Notes under the pieces: model-generated
Database searches by the model: none
What the model saw: the letters and a program-made list of their open reading frames with translations, nothing else
Told to the model about the DNA's origin: nothing
In this document: piece after piece, positions 30,284 through 42,600 of the stretch
Numbering within the stretch: position 1 is the first letter of the stretch
Layout: each line of letters begins with the position of its first letter
Program-made: the position numbers and the translations under genes
NCBI GenBank assembly: GCA_950295325.1
Contig: OX485805.1
Span: 11,904,501-11,968,500 of the forward strand
DNA: 64,000 bases
From: Polytrichum commune
Taxonomy: Eukaryota > Streptophyta > Polytrichopsida > Polytrichales > Polytrichaceae
Direction: 5' to 3'

Positions 30284-30717
30284 CCAACAATGTAGTGGTG
30301 GCCCTCGTCATCGTTGTTCCTTCATGTGACGACATAGAAAGTGAAAGCGCAAGAGAGCAACTCCGAGAATTGGCCTCACAAAGTTATGAGCTTCGAGGAT
30401 TTGTGTCTAGCGCATGCAAGGAGAAGAAATTGTTGTGGGTGCTATTGAGTGATCCTTATGTGTGTGGTCAACAATCAATGTCGAATCTCACACAACACCC
30501 AAGCTCAAAGTTGAGGGAGGACAACCCAAGATGGAGGAGGATGAAGCTGGGCAGAGCAGGGGCTAAAGATGTTGATGATGATTGTGGCATGGGGAGGTCA
30601 CTCCATTGTAAAGTTAAACAACCATCTGCAAACACTTTACATGTAAAAAATTGTACTTTTTACATAAAGCATCATCAAAATGGGTCAAACTTTTATCAAA
30701 TTTTTTTTCATGAGTAG
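30284..30717 (+). other. Unassigned ORF next to the element's right end
   Basis: A 140-codon frame at 30295-30717 begins just outside the terminal repeat. Its first 60 residues (S-E-S-A-R-E-Q-L-R-E-L-A-S-Q) look protein-like, the remainder is AT-rich and unlikely to be coding. Possibly part of a host exon cut by the insertion. Confidence 0.25.
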
Positions 30718-33518
30718 ATTTACACGGTACTTATTATACAGTAAAAAATGATAACTAAATTTGATGATTTTTTTTTATATAACATATTGTTTCTAACTAG
30801 AATGACGCAGAATTGAACTAAAACAATTACTACAAAAATGAAGATGACTAAAAATTTCAAAAAAATATACAAAAGATACTATCAATGATTATGTATATGT
30901 AGAAAAAATATCATGATTTTTAAAATTATCTATGGCATGTAATGCAGGGGTAGCAAACTTTGTTCACACGTGGTGTTCAACTTGACAATGGAGTGACCTC
31001 CCCCTGGATTGTGGTGCTCATGGAGCTTGGAAGGGAGAAAACATTGTGAAGTTCTGAACCAAAATGAACCACAATGAATGAGTACATGATGTTTCTATAA
31101 CTCCCATTCATGGACAAAACATAGATGTCGCTAGGAGTCGGTAGTCACCACTTTGACTGGACCGAAGAAGAAACATGGATCCCATAGCATCAATAAAAGA
31201 AACTTCAACACATAAGAAAGGTAAGTCTGCATGGAACTTTGAAGGCTCTTCAGTACTACCTCGTATTCAGAACATTATTAGGTAGGGACAGAGGAATGAT
31301 GTGAGTATCAGGCTAACTGTTGAGAGCAGAGTTCAGGAAGTTTTTGAAGCCTTAGTGGCTAATTGCCGGTAGTTGCTACGAAGGGTCGGATTTTGTCCAA
31401 TTTACATCGGCAAGAGCCGGTCTTTTCTAAAATCAATCGGCCAATTGCCTATATTTTCATATTTTCATTGGCCAATATCTGATTAAATGGAATTCATATC
31501 GGCACTAATTGTTTAAAAAATGTATGAAAAGTTATTAGAAATCATTTCTTAGTACAAAATCTTGAATAAGTGAAAAGTAAGGCATGTTCAAAACTTTAAA
31601 TTTGAAGAGTTAATATCCTTGGCAGGCATTGAACCTAGCAATGCCTTCACCGCTTGAAGGCCAAGGGTCCCCCAATTCTTCATAGAAGCAATTGGATTTG
31701 GTCATGGAAAGGTTGCATAATTCAAAAAGTTTAAGGTTTAGGGTACTTCCTCAAGTGCATCATTAGATGCCCCAGACAAATAGCACTCTGGATTGCTATA
31801 CAAATAGCGAAACTTAGCAGCATCCTTCCAAAGATCTAAAGCACTTGTTAGAATGTCATCAAAATCATTGTTTGGGCCTTCCATAGCAACACGCATCATA
31901 CTTTCCAAGTTAGATGTAGACACGGGTATCGGCCTGTATTTGAAATTTGAATACTTCTTCCGGCTGAAATCCAGTAACTCACAAGAAGAATCGGCTACAT
32001 TTCTGGGACATTTTCTGGTCCATCGGCTAATTGCCGGAGGATTGAAATTACAGTCGGATTGCCATCCGATGGTTGGAAATTTGGACCGGCCATGAGGGGA
32101 AATCCATCGGCTGATAATGAACTAGCCGTCAGTTCTCCCCAATCATAGGTTGAGAGGGCCAAAAACTCCAATGTGAAACTTTTGTATGGGGGCCACTACC
32201 TTTGAGAGGAGATGAGGAGGTGGAAGGTAAAGTTTTGGATATATGATGTCGGAATCCGTATTATTCCATGGCATACAACTCGGAGGGAGCAAGCTGATTG
32301 ATTGATTGAAGATTGAGTTTTGGAAGCAAATGAGAGAGGCGTTTCCTTTTGCATGAAGCGAGCATTTAGTGGAGGATTATGTGAGTTCTACTGTGAAACC
32401 TGCATAGTCATTCCTCAAATTTGATCATGATTGTGACGTAGTTGAGATATATTATTGTGCAAATGAGGTCCATGGAAGGCCGACGAGAGAAGATTGCCAT
32501 GCAAATAAACACTGCTATGAGCGGTGCAAAGTATAGAGCGAGGAAGAAGTTGAGAGGGGGAAAAAGGAGAACAATCTAATGTATTGGAGAAACGTTTTGC
32601 ACATGTGGAACTAGAGAAACATGAGAATGACCTTGTACATGTAGCTCGTTTCAACAAGGCAAAGAAGGTTGCCAACATGAGGACCAACTTCCACAGATTT
32701 GGGAGAGGGGGGTGTCCAATTGTTCTTAGAGACGTACGTAGTGTTGAATTCTAGCATTGGCATTGCTGCCCATGAACTATTATGTATTCATGTTTTGGTG
32801 CATGTCCTCAATGGTAGATGATATTTACTCACATTGTTATTGTAAACATAGTATTTGTGAAAACGTCACATTCACATGTGACGTTTTTTTTCCAAGCCCG
32901 ACTTAGTTTCTAGTTTTGTGAAATGCACTTGAATTTTGGAAAATGTTGTAGTGGACAAAAACTTGTGTAGTTGGCAAAAGTTGCCTCCAAAGACCAATTC
33001 AAACCGACCTTCCTTGCATTCGAGAAAACGACATATATGACATTTTTACGTGCCATGTGACGATTTCACGAATACCATGTTTGTAAACTTGAGTGCCATT
33101 CAATCTGCAATGAGGCACAATCTTGAGAATTTCGCCAACAATCTCAGCCTGGTTGTTATGTAGCAAATTGGTAGTATAGTTGTTGCACATTATCTGTACC
33201 AGAAGGAGCATTACAAGGATCGATAACCTAACTCCATTCGGTATCAGAAATTCGGCATCAGCAAATCAATGACCAGTTGTGGGCTCAATCATGATGCATC
33301 AGCAAGGTGCGAGTGCAATTGTATTAGCATGCGGGTCTTCAAGCTCTATGGAATTTAATAGGTGATCACCAATGTAGCTTTCATGATACTATGTAGTTCA
33401 CTGTAGTGCCATTTTCTAAAGAAACATTGTGTGTTGCTTGCGTGGACCAGTGGAAAACTTTCAAGGAGGAGCCCACATAGGAGCATATTAAAATTGCAAA
33501 GCAGTATGGGTGGGATAA
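30718..33518. other. Long stretch with no supported gene
   Basis: AT-rich. Repeated 'cggctaattgccgg' strings near 31350 and 32020 and 'gttctccccaatcatagg' near 32136 hint at a distant relative of the dispersed repeat family, but the match is too weak to call. ORFs here are short. Confidence 0.4.
32860..32887. repeat. 12-bp-arm hairpin with ACGT core
   Basis: AAAACGTCACAT, loop TCAC, then the exact reverse complement, followed by a T run. TGACGT is also a bZIP-type binding core, so it may be a site or only a hairpin. Confidence 0.6.
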
Positions 33519-34010
33519 GGGCCACTTAACACACGAGACTGAGAGCCCGTGACCATTACACTTCAAGCCCTCTCATTGGTGGAAAAGGTGGAGCCAGTCC
33601 AAGTTCGCTTCAAACTACGCTTGAGGGACCAATGGAGTATGTGAATGTAAGATGGATCTAAAGTCTACATGGATTCCTACATGTTTCATCGAATGGATCA
33701 TGTTTCAAGGTCATTTGGACTATTTCTAAAAATCACCTCTTGGAGGTAGGCCTAACACAAAACTAGGAGAACATGGTACTCTGAATTTTTACAACCGTTG
33801 ATTTATTCTATTCTATCATGTATGAGGACCCGCATGAATAGGAATAGCATTTGGTTGAGGGCGCGGTCACATATGACTTTACACTACACTTGCAGGTCCA
33901 TGACCACACTACATGATTTGGGAGGTGACTTGGGATGGCCTTTGGATACTATTTTTGGGCTTTCACAATGTCATGGTACTACTAGAGATTGTGTACAATC
34001 TAGACATGTA
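33519..34010 (+). mobile_element. MITE family 'GGCCACTTCACAC', copy 1
   Basis: It begins GGGCCACTTAACACACGAGACTG and matches, in reverse orientation, most of 48703-49197, including 'cacctcttggaggtaggcctaac', 'ggattcctacatg' and 'caaatgct' type blocks. Its right terminal repeat is worn away. Confidence 0.65.
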
Positions 34011-35990
34011 ACAAGACATTTATTGAAGTAAACAAAGACGTGACCTAATAACATATATTGCTAGAAAGTGTGTTGTCTACGACATGTCTTGGGGGACCAT
34101 GCCCTACACCCCATGGATCGTCTATTTGGACATAGCCAATATGTTTAGGATCATTGCTTATGATGTCTAAATATACTAAAAGTTTTACGGACTCTACACT
34201 AAATTATTACTTAACGTTAAAGCGTGCATGCATGTGTAGGGCTATCATTGGTTGATATGTTGAATAATGAGTGGTCCTATTTTCTAACAAATGAGTGTCA
34301 TTTAAAAGAGATATCCACCATTACTAAGTCCAATCCTCACTTCCCGAGCCTTGCAATCTATAAGTACCTATAGTTCTAAGTGCCTAGCATCATAGTACCC
34401 TCCCAAAAAAGACGTCAGGGAGAGAGGCGGTTCTTGGAGCGCCGCAAGAAGCGGGCGAGATCCGTTTTCTTTCAAGAAGCATACAAGAATGAACAATTTG
34501 TAGTCAAGATTGATGTATCATGGATTAAAGTTACTATGACAAGGTTCGCGGATGCACTACGGTTCTAATGACTATCTTCATCAACAGTTTGGAGTAACGA
34601 CGCCTCGGCGTTGGGGAGCGGACGTCGGCGCTGGGTTGCTCAAGATTGAGGTGAAAGCGTCAGCGCGAACAGTAATGGGAAGACAAGCGGCTGAATGACG
34701 CCCGATCACCCAAAGTGCAGCACCGCAAACCCTGAGTAGTAGATGTGGTACTTTTGGGCCACCCCCTTTCGAGGGAGCCTAAAAGTATCACACAAGCCCT
34801 TCGTTGAAGGTGGCCTGCATTTGCAGGCGCCCAAGCCGAACCCGGATGATAGGTGTATAACGTGAGTAGTTAGATTTTTAAGGGAGATTAAATATGCGTC
34901 GTAGTACCTCCGGAGGTTAGCCCTTAGTTTTTTACTAGTGTGGCTTTAAACTCCACTAACCAATTTCATATCTAGTTCTAACCTTAACCTACAACCTATT
35001 CTACGCGCAGACGCACCAGCCTTGAAACCAAGGCAATCCTAATTTGTGAATTGGGATGGTTCTGATACACCCAACCGGGTGTGACTCATACCACCCTAAC
35101 TCAACGAACGGAATAACGACAATTTGATGGACCATTCAATTCTTCCTATTTCTTTATTTAGTTCTATTTAGTTTTCTAAGCGGGGGAACTTGGCCTAAGT
35201 CCCACCCTTCACACAAATTCCTTCTTAATTACTTACTTTTGTTTGCACGTCCTAACTCACTACATTAACATATTAGGCATCACCCCTTACCTCGGGTCTC
35301 TTGCCAACAAGGGTTTACGATTTATTTTGTATGTTTTGATTGTTAAATGTGTTTACACTGAATAGACCACGAAATGCAACTCAATGGGACCAGGGTGACG
35401 GGCGACCTGTAGGTTCAACCTGTTGCGCAATCTTCATAAATTGGGGCCATTACTCCCAATCTATGGGGCCAACAACATAATAGTGGATTCGCGGGTCATT
35501 AACCCCACCTTTCCACCAACAACATTCAGAGTGGTCGTGTCGGTGATTAATCCGACTTACCACACACGAAACTTGCTAATAAATGAAGCTACTATCACAA
35601 AACCTACCAAGGGCCCCGAAAACAATGGAATTGGGTACTCCCTTGGCGGTCAAGTGGTCAAGCCACTTGACCTTACGAGATAGGTGAGTGGGTTTAGAGA
35701 TGCGTACCTTAGCCGTGCTCCCTCCAATCCTAAATGGAAGGCTTAAGGTTAGTTAATTTACCTCAATTTTCCTCGGTTGATTTGGGCTTGATGTAGGCCG
35801 AGCCGCTACCTCCTTCCTTGCTCCACTTTCCGAGCGTCGACCTTGCCTCCTTCTTTGTAACTAGTTTGGTAGTAAGCGTACCTTAGTTAACAATTAAAAT
35901 ATAAAGTGTTATTTTGCCCTGTAATTTAATCCTAAGCATAATATTTATACTTAGTGCACCAAATTATCTTTCCAATGATCTAAAAATCAC
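34011..35990. other. No supported gene
   Basis: It holds an 86-codon plus frame (35423-35683) and a basic 62-codon frame (34380-34568), neither with a recognised motif. The block at 34.7-36.7 kb has the feel of retrotransposon non-coding sequence, but no terminal repeats were found. Confidence 0.35.
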
Positions 35991-35999
35991 TCTAATCGG

Positions 36000-36720
36000 A
36001 TAAGAAATGCAAAAGTTATGAGGGTTGGAAGTGTGAGGTCGATTCAACCGACCCTTCCAACCCACCTATCTACCTTCTAACTTCAAAAATTCATAGCACA
36101 TTCCTTACTACTTGGATCTAGGCTTTCATTATACCATTGGAAAGCTATGAACAAGCTCTAACTAGAAAAATTATGACATCAGCAGGTTAAGGTAATAGAA
36201 ATTCAGCGGACTCCTTGTAACACAGCAGTCAATCAAGAAGGCTTAAACTATGTATCTCGCCTTCAACAATTCATATCTAATTCAAATCTTAGTCAAATCA
36301 AACGTTCTATATGACCCTGGAGAGATATTAAAAAGATGTATTTGATAAAAATATGTGATTAGAAAGGTAAGCCGAAGTGAACCCACCAGGTCCTCTGTAA
36401 TGCAGCAGTCAACCAAAAGTTCTCAAACTATGTGTCCCATCTTGCACAATTCATATCTAATTCAAATCATGCTCAAATCAAATGTTCTAAGCCATTTTGG
36501 AAAGCTACACAAAAGTTCTACTTGGAAAAAATATAATTTCTTGGAATTAAAATTCCTATTGGGCTCGCAGGTCTGATCCAGCAGCCGCTACCCACAAGAC
36601 CACCCAATTTTTCTACTCCATCTTTGAAAATCCATAACTAATTGTCATCTCAACCAAATCACAAATGGGAAACGGCTATGGATAGCTATATGAAATCTCT
36701 CTAAGAGAAAAATGATAAGT
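36000..36720. repeat. 180-bp tandem repeat, four diverged copies
   Basis: 'aattcatatctaattcaaatc' stands at 36268 and 36448. The equivalent strings in the flanking copies start at 36088 and 36628, so the spacing is 180 bp each time. Each unit also has 'caaatcaaacgttct'- and 'ggaaagcta'-type blocks. Repeats of this wording occur in the untranslated parts of large plant Ty3 elements, which may be their source. Confidence 0.7.
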
Positions 36721-37560
36721 ATCTTGTTCTAGCTTTTGAACTAAGCCTTCAGGGCATTGGCAGATGAGGTCTATAATGCCTCTATTCAAAACTCTACCAT
36801 CCAACCTACCTCTACAAAAGAAGGAATAATTTTGTTGGTGTGTTAATAAACACACAACCTAACTAGGAGAGAGAGAGTAGAGGAGGTTCTCAAGCCTTTC
36901 TTTTAGACCATTGAGAATACATGCTAAAGGATTTTTTCCTAACTACATTGAAGCAGGGCTTCGCCCAAAAACTAGAGAAAGAGAGAGAGCTACAAGGTGG
37001 AAGGAGGGGTTTTTAAACCCTCTCACAAAAGGGTTGGACCCCTCCTCCACCGGATCCATTTTTCAAACCCTTTCCCGAAATTTTGGCTCGGGGGTTTTCC
37101 CGGTTGAGGTTGCCACCCTCTCGCCGAGGTGGCTCCGACAGAAAACCTTTAGAAATCTTTCTAATTTTTCCGCCATCGAGTTGGCAAGGGGGCAAGTGGG
37201 CAAGTAGCCCCCTTGCTCTCTTTCTTTTTTGTCTTCAAAAGTCTTCAAGCCGATTTTATCTTCTTACCTAAACCACCTCTAATAGTCTTGTGTGCCTCAC
37301 ACTAACTAATAAACTAACACTTGCTTAGCTAGCATTTACTAACATTTGCTTAATAGCTAGCATCTACTAATATTTGCTTAGCTAGTTGTTTTTACTAGCT
37401 AGCATATTTTTCTACTTTGCTATCTTCTAGCACTACTTAGTTTCATTTTGACCTTCCTTCTTCTAGGCTAAATGCTAAATGAACTAATTTTCCCTAAATT
37501 CCCTATCAATTCTAACTTTTAATGCTAACATTCTAACTAAAAGTGATCCCGCAGAGTGGT
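36721..37560. other. Spacer before the LINE, with short ctagcat repeats
   Basis: At 37320-37440 variants of 'gctagcatttactaacatttgctta' repeat. No gene. Open frames around 37.0-37.2 kb are short and unmatched. Confidence 0.4.
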
Positions 37561-37697
37561 GGACCACTCAAAGGGTTCACAGTAGACCACTCGCATCGGT
37601 AGGAGAGCTGTCACCTCCAAAACCAGAAGCAAGGTCGAACGACTTATTCAAGATACTCCCTTTTTACTCTCTCCAAACGCAGCTTCCAGCTCCATCG

Positions 37698-39595
37698 ATG
37701 GAGTCGCCACCACTACCAGCACCAGAACCAGCGAAGGACACAACACCAGAAGCGCCGCGCAAGCTGATTGCTAACATCCCAGACACAGTGCTTGCCACTC
37801 TCAGGTCCACCTGCGCGGCGAAAGCAGAGGTGTCACTCCTTGGTAGAATCCATGGTAAACACCCTGGGCTCAAAGCTCTCACAGCTTGGGCCAGGGCTAC
37901 ATTACATCCCTCCCTTTTTTTCCGTTAAAGACTAATAACTTGTTTGAAGTGACGTTTGCTCACCCAGAAGGAAGAATACACGCATTGACGCAGGCAGATC
38001 TTGTCTGCGACACGGCGGCCATCTTTTTTTCTAGCTGGCGGCCTCACTTCGACTCCTCAGGTCCACAAGTGGAAAAAAACTTGGACCACCCAGTGTGGGT
38101 CCAAATCGTTGATCCATGCCAAGTGCTGCGGGAGGACTACTTCTTGAAACTCATCGGTGAGCAAATTGGACACGTCATTTCGATCGACAATTCTGAGGCT
38201 TACCGAGCCAAACTCCAAGAATTCGGTTGTTGGTCCGAGACCTACATCAGCTCCCGCAAACTGTGGTTATCCCGCGTCTGGATGGGGAAGGGACTATTGA
38301 GTACCAGTTGGAGTTCAGTGGGTTACCCAAGCAGTGCGGAAGGTGTCGCGCACATGATCACTTGGTTAGGAACTGTCCCAAGAGAGCACCACCGGTGAGA
38401 AAGAAAGAAGGGCTCAGTAGAAGCAGGACAGCAGACTTCAAGAAGGAATCACCTAAAGAGTCAGAGTTAGAGATGACACCGATGAGCAAGAATCCCATTC
38501 TGACTCAACCACGCCAAGAACACATGCATCACCACGGCAACTCACTGGAGGATAGCAGTTCTACACTTCCAGACACAACAGGTTCGCAGGAACTGTCTCA
38601 AAACTTACCTGATCTCCAGCACATGCCCTGTTGTCCCATCCGTGCAGGAGCAGAACACACGCTTCCTAGTAAAGAAGCGCTCTCCATCCCTTCAAGTGAA
38701 GACAAAGACCATCTGTCAGGTGGGCAAGCAGAGTTCAACACACTTGAACCAGATGATATCAACTTCCCTAAACTGCAGACACCCCTATCTGCAAACAGAG
38801 GCACAACTGCAAACCAAACTTCGGACATCTCCAGCAAGAACCAAGAACCTAAGTTTGTATGGCAGTCGGCACATTTCACAACACGTACCGGTGCATAAGG
38901 TGACAGAAAGAGGCAGGGGAAAGGAAAAGCTCACAGAATCAACGCCCCTTACTCGACAGGGGTATCGCTCTGGACGCCTCGCGGAGGACTTCTGGTCCGC
39001 ACTTGGTATGCCCAACACCCCTTCTGCAAATCCAAAGATGCTTAGGGTAATTCCATTTCTCACGAAGGACCGCAACACTGAGCAACCAGAATACCTGGTT
39101 GACAAGAGGGGGCAATCCTTTGGGGCAATCACCTATGTGCATATTGTTGAGGTCCTCACAGGCATCCCATGGACACAGAGTAGAGCCAGACAACACGTGG
39201 TCAATGAAGTGTCCCAGGCCATGCATAAAATCCTCATATTCAACAACAACATGTCAAACCCCTTCCAAAAGTGGGAGCAAGGACGTTGGTTTGCACAATG
39301 GGAGCAGGGCACAGATGGGGAATTCATATGTACCCTATTCGTGAGCATCGATACACCAGAGCACAAGGTGAAACCACGAAAGGGCTTCCATATGGCATGG
39401 CGCAGAGAACCAGCAGAAGTGTCGTCAATACTTGCAACACAATTAACAGAAGAGTTACATGCTGTTGAATCCACCCAAACCCACTGGAAAAGGATGGCCG
39501 GAAGGTTACCTGGGAAGAACACCGAGCAATACGCTCCAGAAATGCACAACCGCTTCGCGACTCTATTGGAGGACGAAGCAGCTTCGAAGCAGTAA
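37698..39595 (+). pseudogene. LINE ORF1 (gag-like, zinc knuckle), frameshifted
   Basis: ATG at 37698 sits inside a 14-bp palindrome, CTCCATCGATGGAG. Three frames must be joined, with shifts near 37900, 38225 and 38880. The readable protein has a P/A-rich start, a DUF4283-like domain (F-E-V-T-F, V-W-V-Q-I), a zinc knuckle C-G-R-C-R-A-H-D-H-L-V-R-N-C at about 38335-38380, a polar linker, and a C-terminal domain of about 220 residues ending at 39595 (H-M-A-W-R-R-E, W-K-R-M-A-G-R-L-P-G). In L1-like plant LINEs this protein binds the element's RNA. The C-terminal domain is not one I recognise. Confidence 0.7.
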
Positions 39596-39614
39596 CCTAC
39601 CCCAACCCCCCATC

Positions 39615-42600
39615 ATGAAAGGTGACCGATTAACAATCGCCACGCAGAATGCTAGAGGCCTGGGGCAAGGACTAGCAGGACGGAGAAAACGAAAGGAATT
39701 GAAAAGCATATTTCAATCAACCACACCACCTACGGATGTTCTCCTATTACAGGAAACCAAACTACTTGAAGAGGCATGCCTTAGACAAGCAAGATACATC
39801 GAATTTCGAGGGGGTATCAACTTGTGGAACGAAGGTTCCTTTTCAGTGCTATCAGGCAGGTTCAAGGGAGGAACAGGTATTGTTCTGTCGGAAAGGATTG
39901 CCTCATCTGTAACACACCATGGCATCTTATACCCAGGTCGAGCTCAGTATGTAATCTTGAAACTCAGCTCAGTCTTCCATTTAGGTATTATCAATGTATA
40001 TGCCTTTAGCCACACTGGACCCAGGGCAATGTTGTGGAATCACTTAGCAAACGCCACACTACCTGAGGCCCAATGGATTCTCGCTGGGGACTTCAATAAT
40101 ATTGAACACCCAAGGGACAAGCAAGGTGGGTCCACAAAAACTAGTATCAGCACAAGGGAGTTGGAAGTTTGGACCCAGCTACTTACCAGATTGGGAGTGC
40201 AGGACGCCTTCAATCTAGGCACATTTTACCGAAAAACTGAGAAGGCCTTTACTTGGACGAATGCTCACAATGATGAATCAATGATTCAATCGCGAATTGA
40301 CAGGGTATACGTCCCTACCTACATAGAACGTATTGGGGGCACTACAGAAATACTTCCCACGCTTCCGGACATTTCTGACCATGCTGGTTATGTAGTGCAC
40401 TTCAATGATGAAGGGAAACCAAAGACAAGACATCATCCCTTTAACAAAGGCCTGCTCAAAAATCCCGAGCACAAATTAGCTCTGCTCCAGGTTTGGAAAG
40501 AAGCTATGGATGATGACACACTACCCACATGGAACCAGAAAATGGTGATTGCAAACCAAGCAATCCGCCTCAAGTCGATAGAACTCACGAAAGCTCAAAA
40601 ATAGCAATGGAAAACCACATACCTTGCACAATTCGAGGACATCGTAGCTGCAGAGGAAGAGTTGCAACGGAATTGGGGGTCCAGAGAAGCGCGGAATCGG
40701 CTAAGTGATGCACAAGCGGCATTACATGAAGTTAGACAGCAAAAGTTTCAGTTCCAGGAGAGCGCCATTCTCTCGAAATGGGCCAGAGTGGGGGATCGTT
40801 GTACAAAGGAATTCTTTGAGCATCACATGGGTACAAGACGCCCTACTGCTATCAAACAAATGAAGGATGGGGACCGCTTACTGACCTCACAAGCAGACCT
40901 GGAATCCCATATTCTCAACTTCTATGAACAGCTATATGCTAAAGACACAGAAGTAGAGCTCAACGTGGCTGCGAGAGAGGACTGCCTTCAATTCATTCAA
41001 CAGACAGTCACGGAGGAACACAATCTAGAACTCCTACGCCCCCTCACCATGGAGGAAGTGACCGACGCTTTGAAACAATTACCAGCAAGGAAGTCACCAG
41101 GGGTAGATTCTATACCTTCTGAATTCTACCAAGAGTTGTGGGCAGATATAGAACTCGATATCTTTCACTTCGTTTCCAAGTCAATTCAGCAATGCTCCTT
41201 GGCGGCAGAGTTAAACGTTAGTAAAATTGCTCTGTTGCCGAAGTCGGAGGATAGGCTTCGAGTTCAGAATTATAGACCGATTTCCCTATCGACAACCCTT
41301 TACAAAATAGTGGCCAAAGTCTATGCTAATAGGATGAAGCCCCTCTTGCATAACTGGATCTTACCATCCCAGACAGGGTTTGTTCCCAATAGGTGCATAC
41401 TCGATAATATTTTTTTGGCCTTTGAAACAATAGCATGGACAAGGGAAAGCCAACAAGAACTTAGCATGCTTTTACTGGATTTCGAGAAAGCTTACGATAG
41501 AGTGAACTGGACATTCTTGAGGGAGGTGATGGCGAAGATGGGATTTCATACCACATGGATCAAGCAAGTGATGTCCCTCAATGAAAATGCATCGGCATCA
41601 GTCATTGTCAACGGGGAAATTTCAAAAACCTTTCGCCTACAAAGATCGATGCGACAAGGCTGTCCGCTCGCTCCTTATCTCTTTCTCCTTACAGTTGATG
41701 TACTCGGCCAAATGTTACAGCACGCAAGGTGTGGCGTTCAAGGGCTACGACTCCCGGATAATACAACCATAATTAACCAAATGTTTGCCGACGACACGAT
41801 GTTGCTGCTTGATGGTACAAGAGATAATCTGGATAGGGCCCTTAACGTCATCAACAGATTTGGTGCGGCCTCGGGAGCCAAATTAAATCTGCACAAGTCA
41901 ATAGGGTTGTGGTTAGCCTCTCGACCACGAGATTGGCAATGGGGAGAAGAAGCTGGTTTAAAATGGTTGGAAAGGGGGGAGATCACTAGATACCTGGGCT
42001 ACCCATTCGGGCTGGATATTCCATAGAAGGAGAAGGACGCCAAGATGCTCGGTCAAATCAGGAAACATCTTCTCCGTTGGTAAGCCAATAAGCTCTCCCT
42101 CGCAGGCAGGATCATGGTCTCAAATCAGGTTGTACTCTCATCAATTTGGTACCTGGCTTCATGCACGGATTTCTCTGGAAAATCCCTCAAGCTAGCTAGA
42201 GCCGCAGTTAGAAACTATATGTGGTCAGGAAAGCTGGATGCAAGAGCAAGAGCAAGAGTGAAGTGGAGTACTGCTGTCTTACCAATTGTGCGCGGCGGAG
42301 TAAAAATCTTGGACCCGGAATGGCAAACCTCAGCCCTCTTAGTGAAATTACTCATACGAGGTATGTCGGTAGGATACGAACCATGGAAAACATTGGTGAG
42401 GCACCGGGTAGCACAAACTAAACAGTCCAGGCGAGGGAGATGGCCAGCACACGCTAATTGGATAATGAACTCTGCACATTTAGTCCACCAAGGGTCACAA
42501 ATGTGGCAGGGGGTTATGAGAGCATGGAGCACAATTCAATCCGGATTGGAACAACAAGATCCACAAAGTTGGTCAGAAATCGCTAGACAACCTTTGTTAA

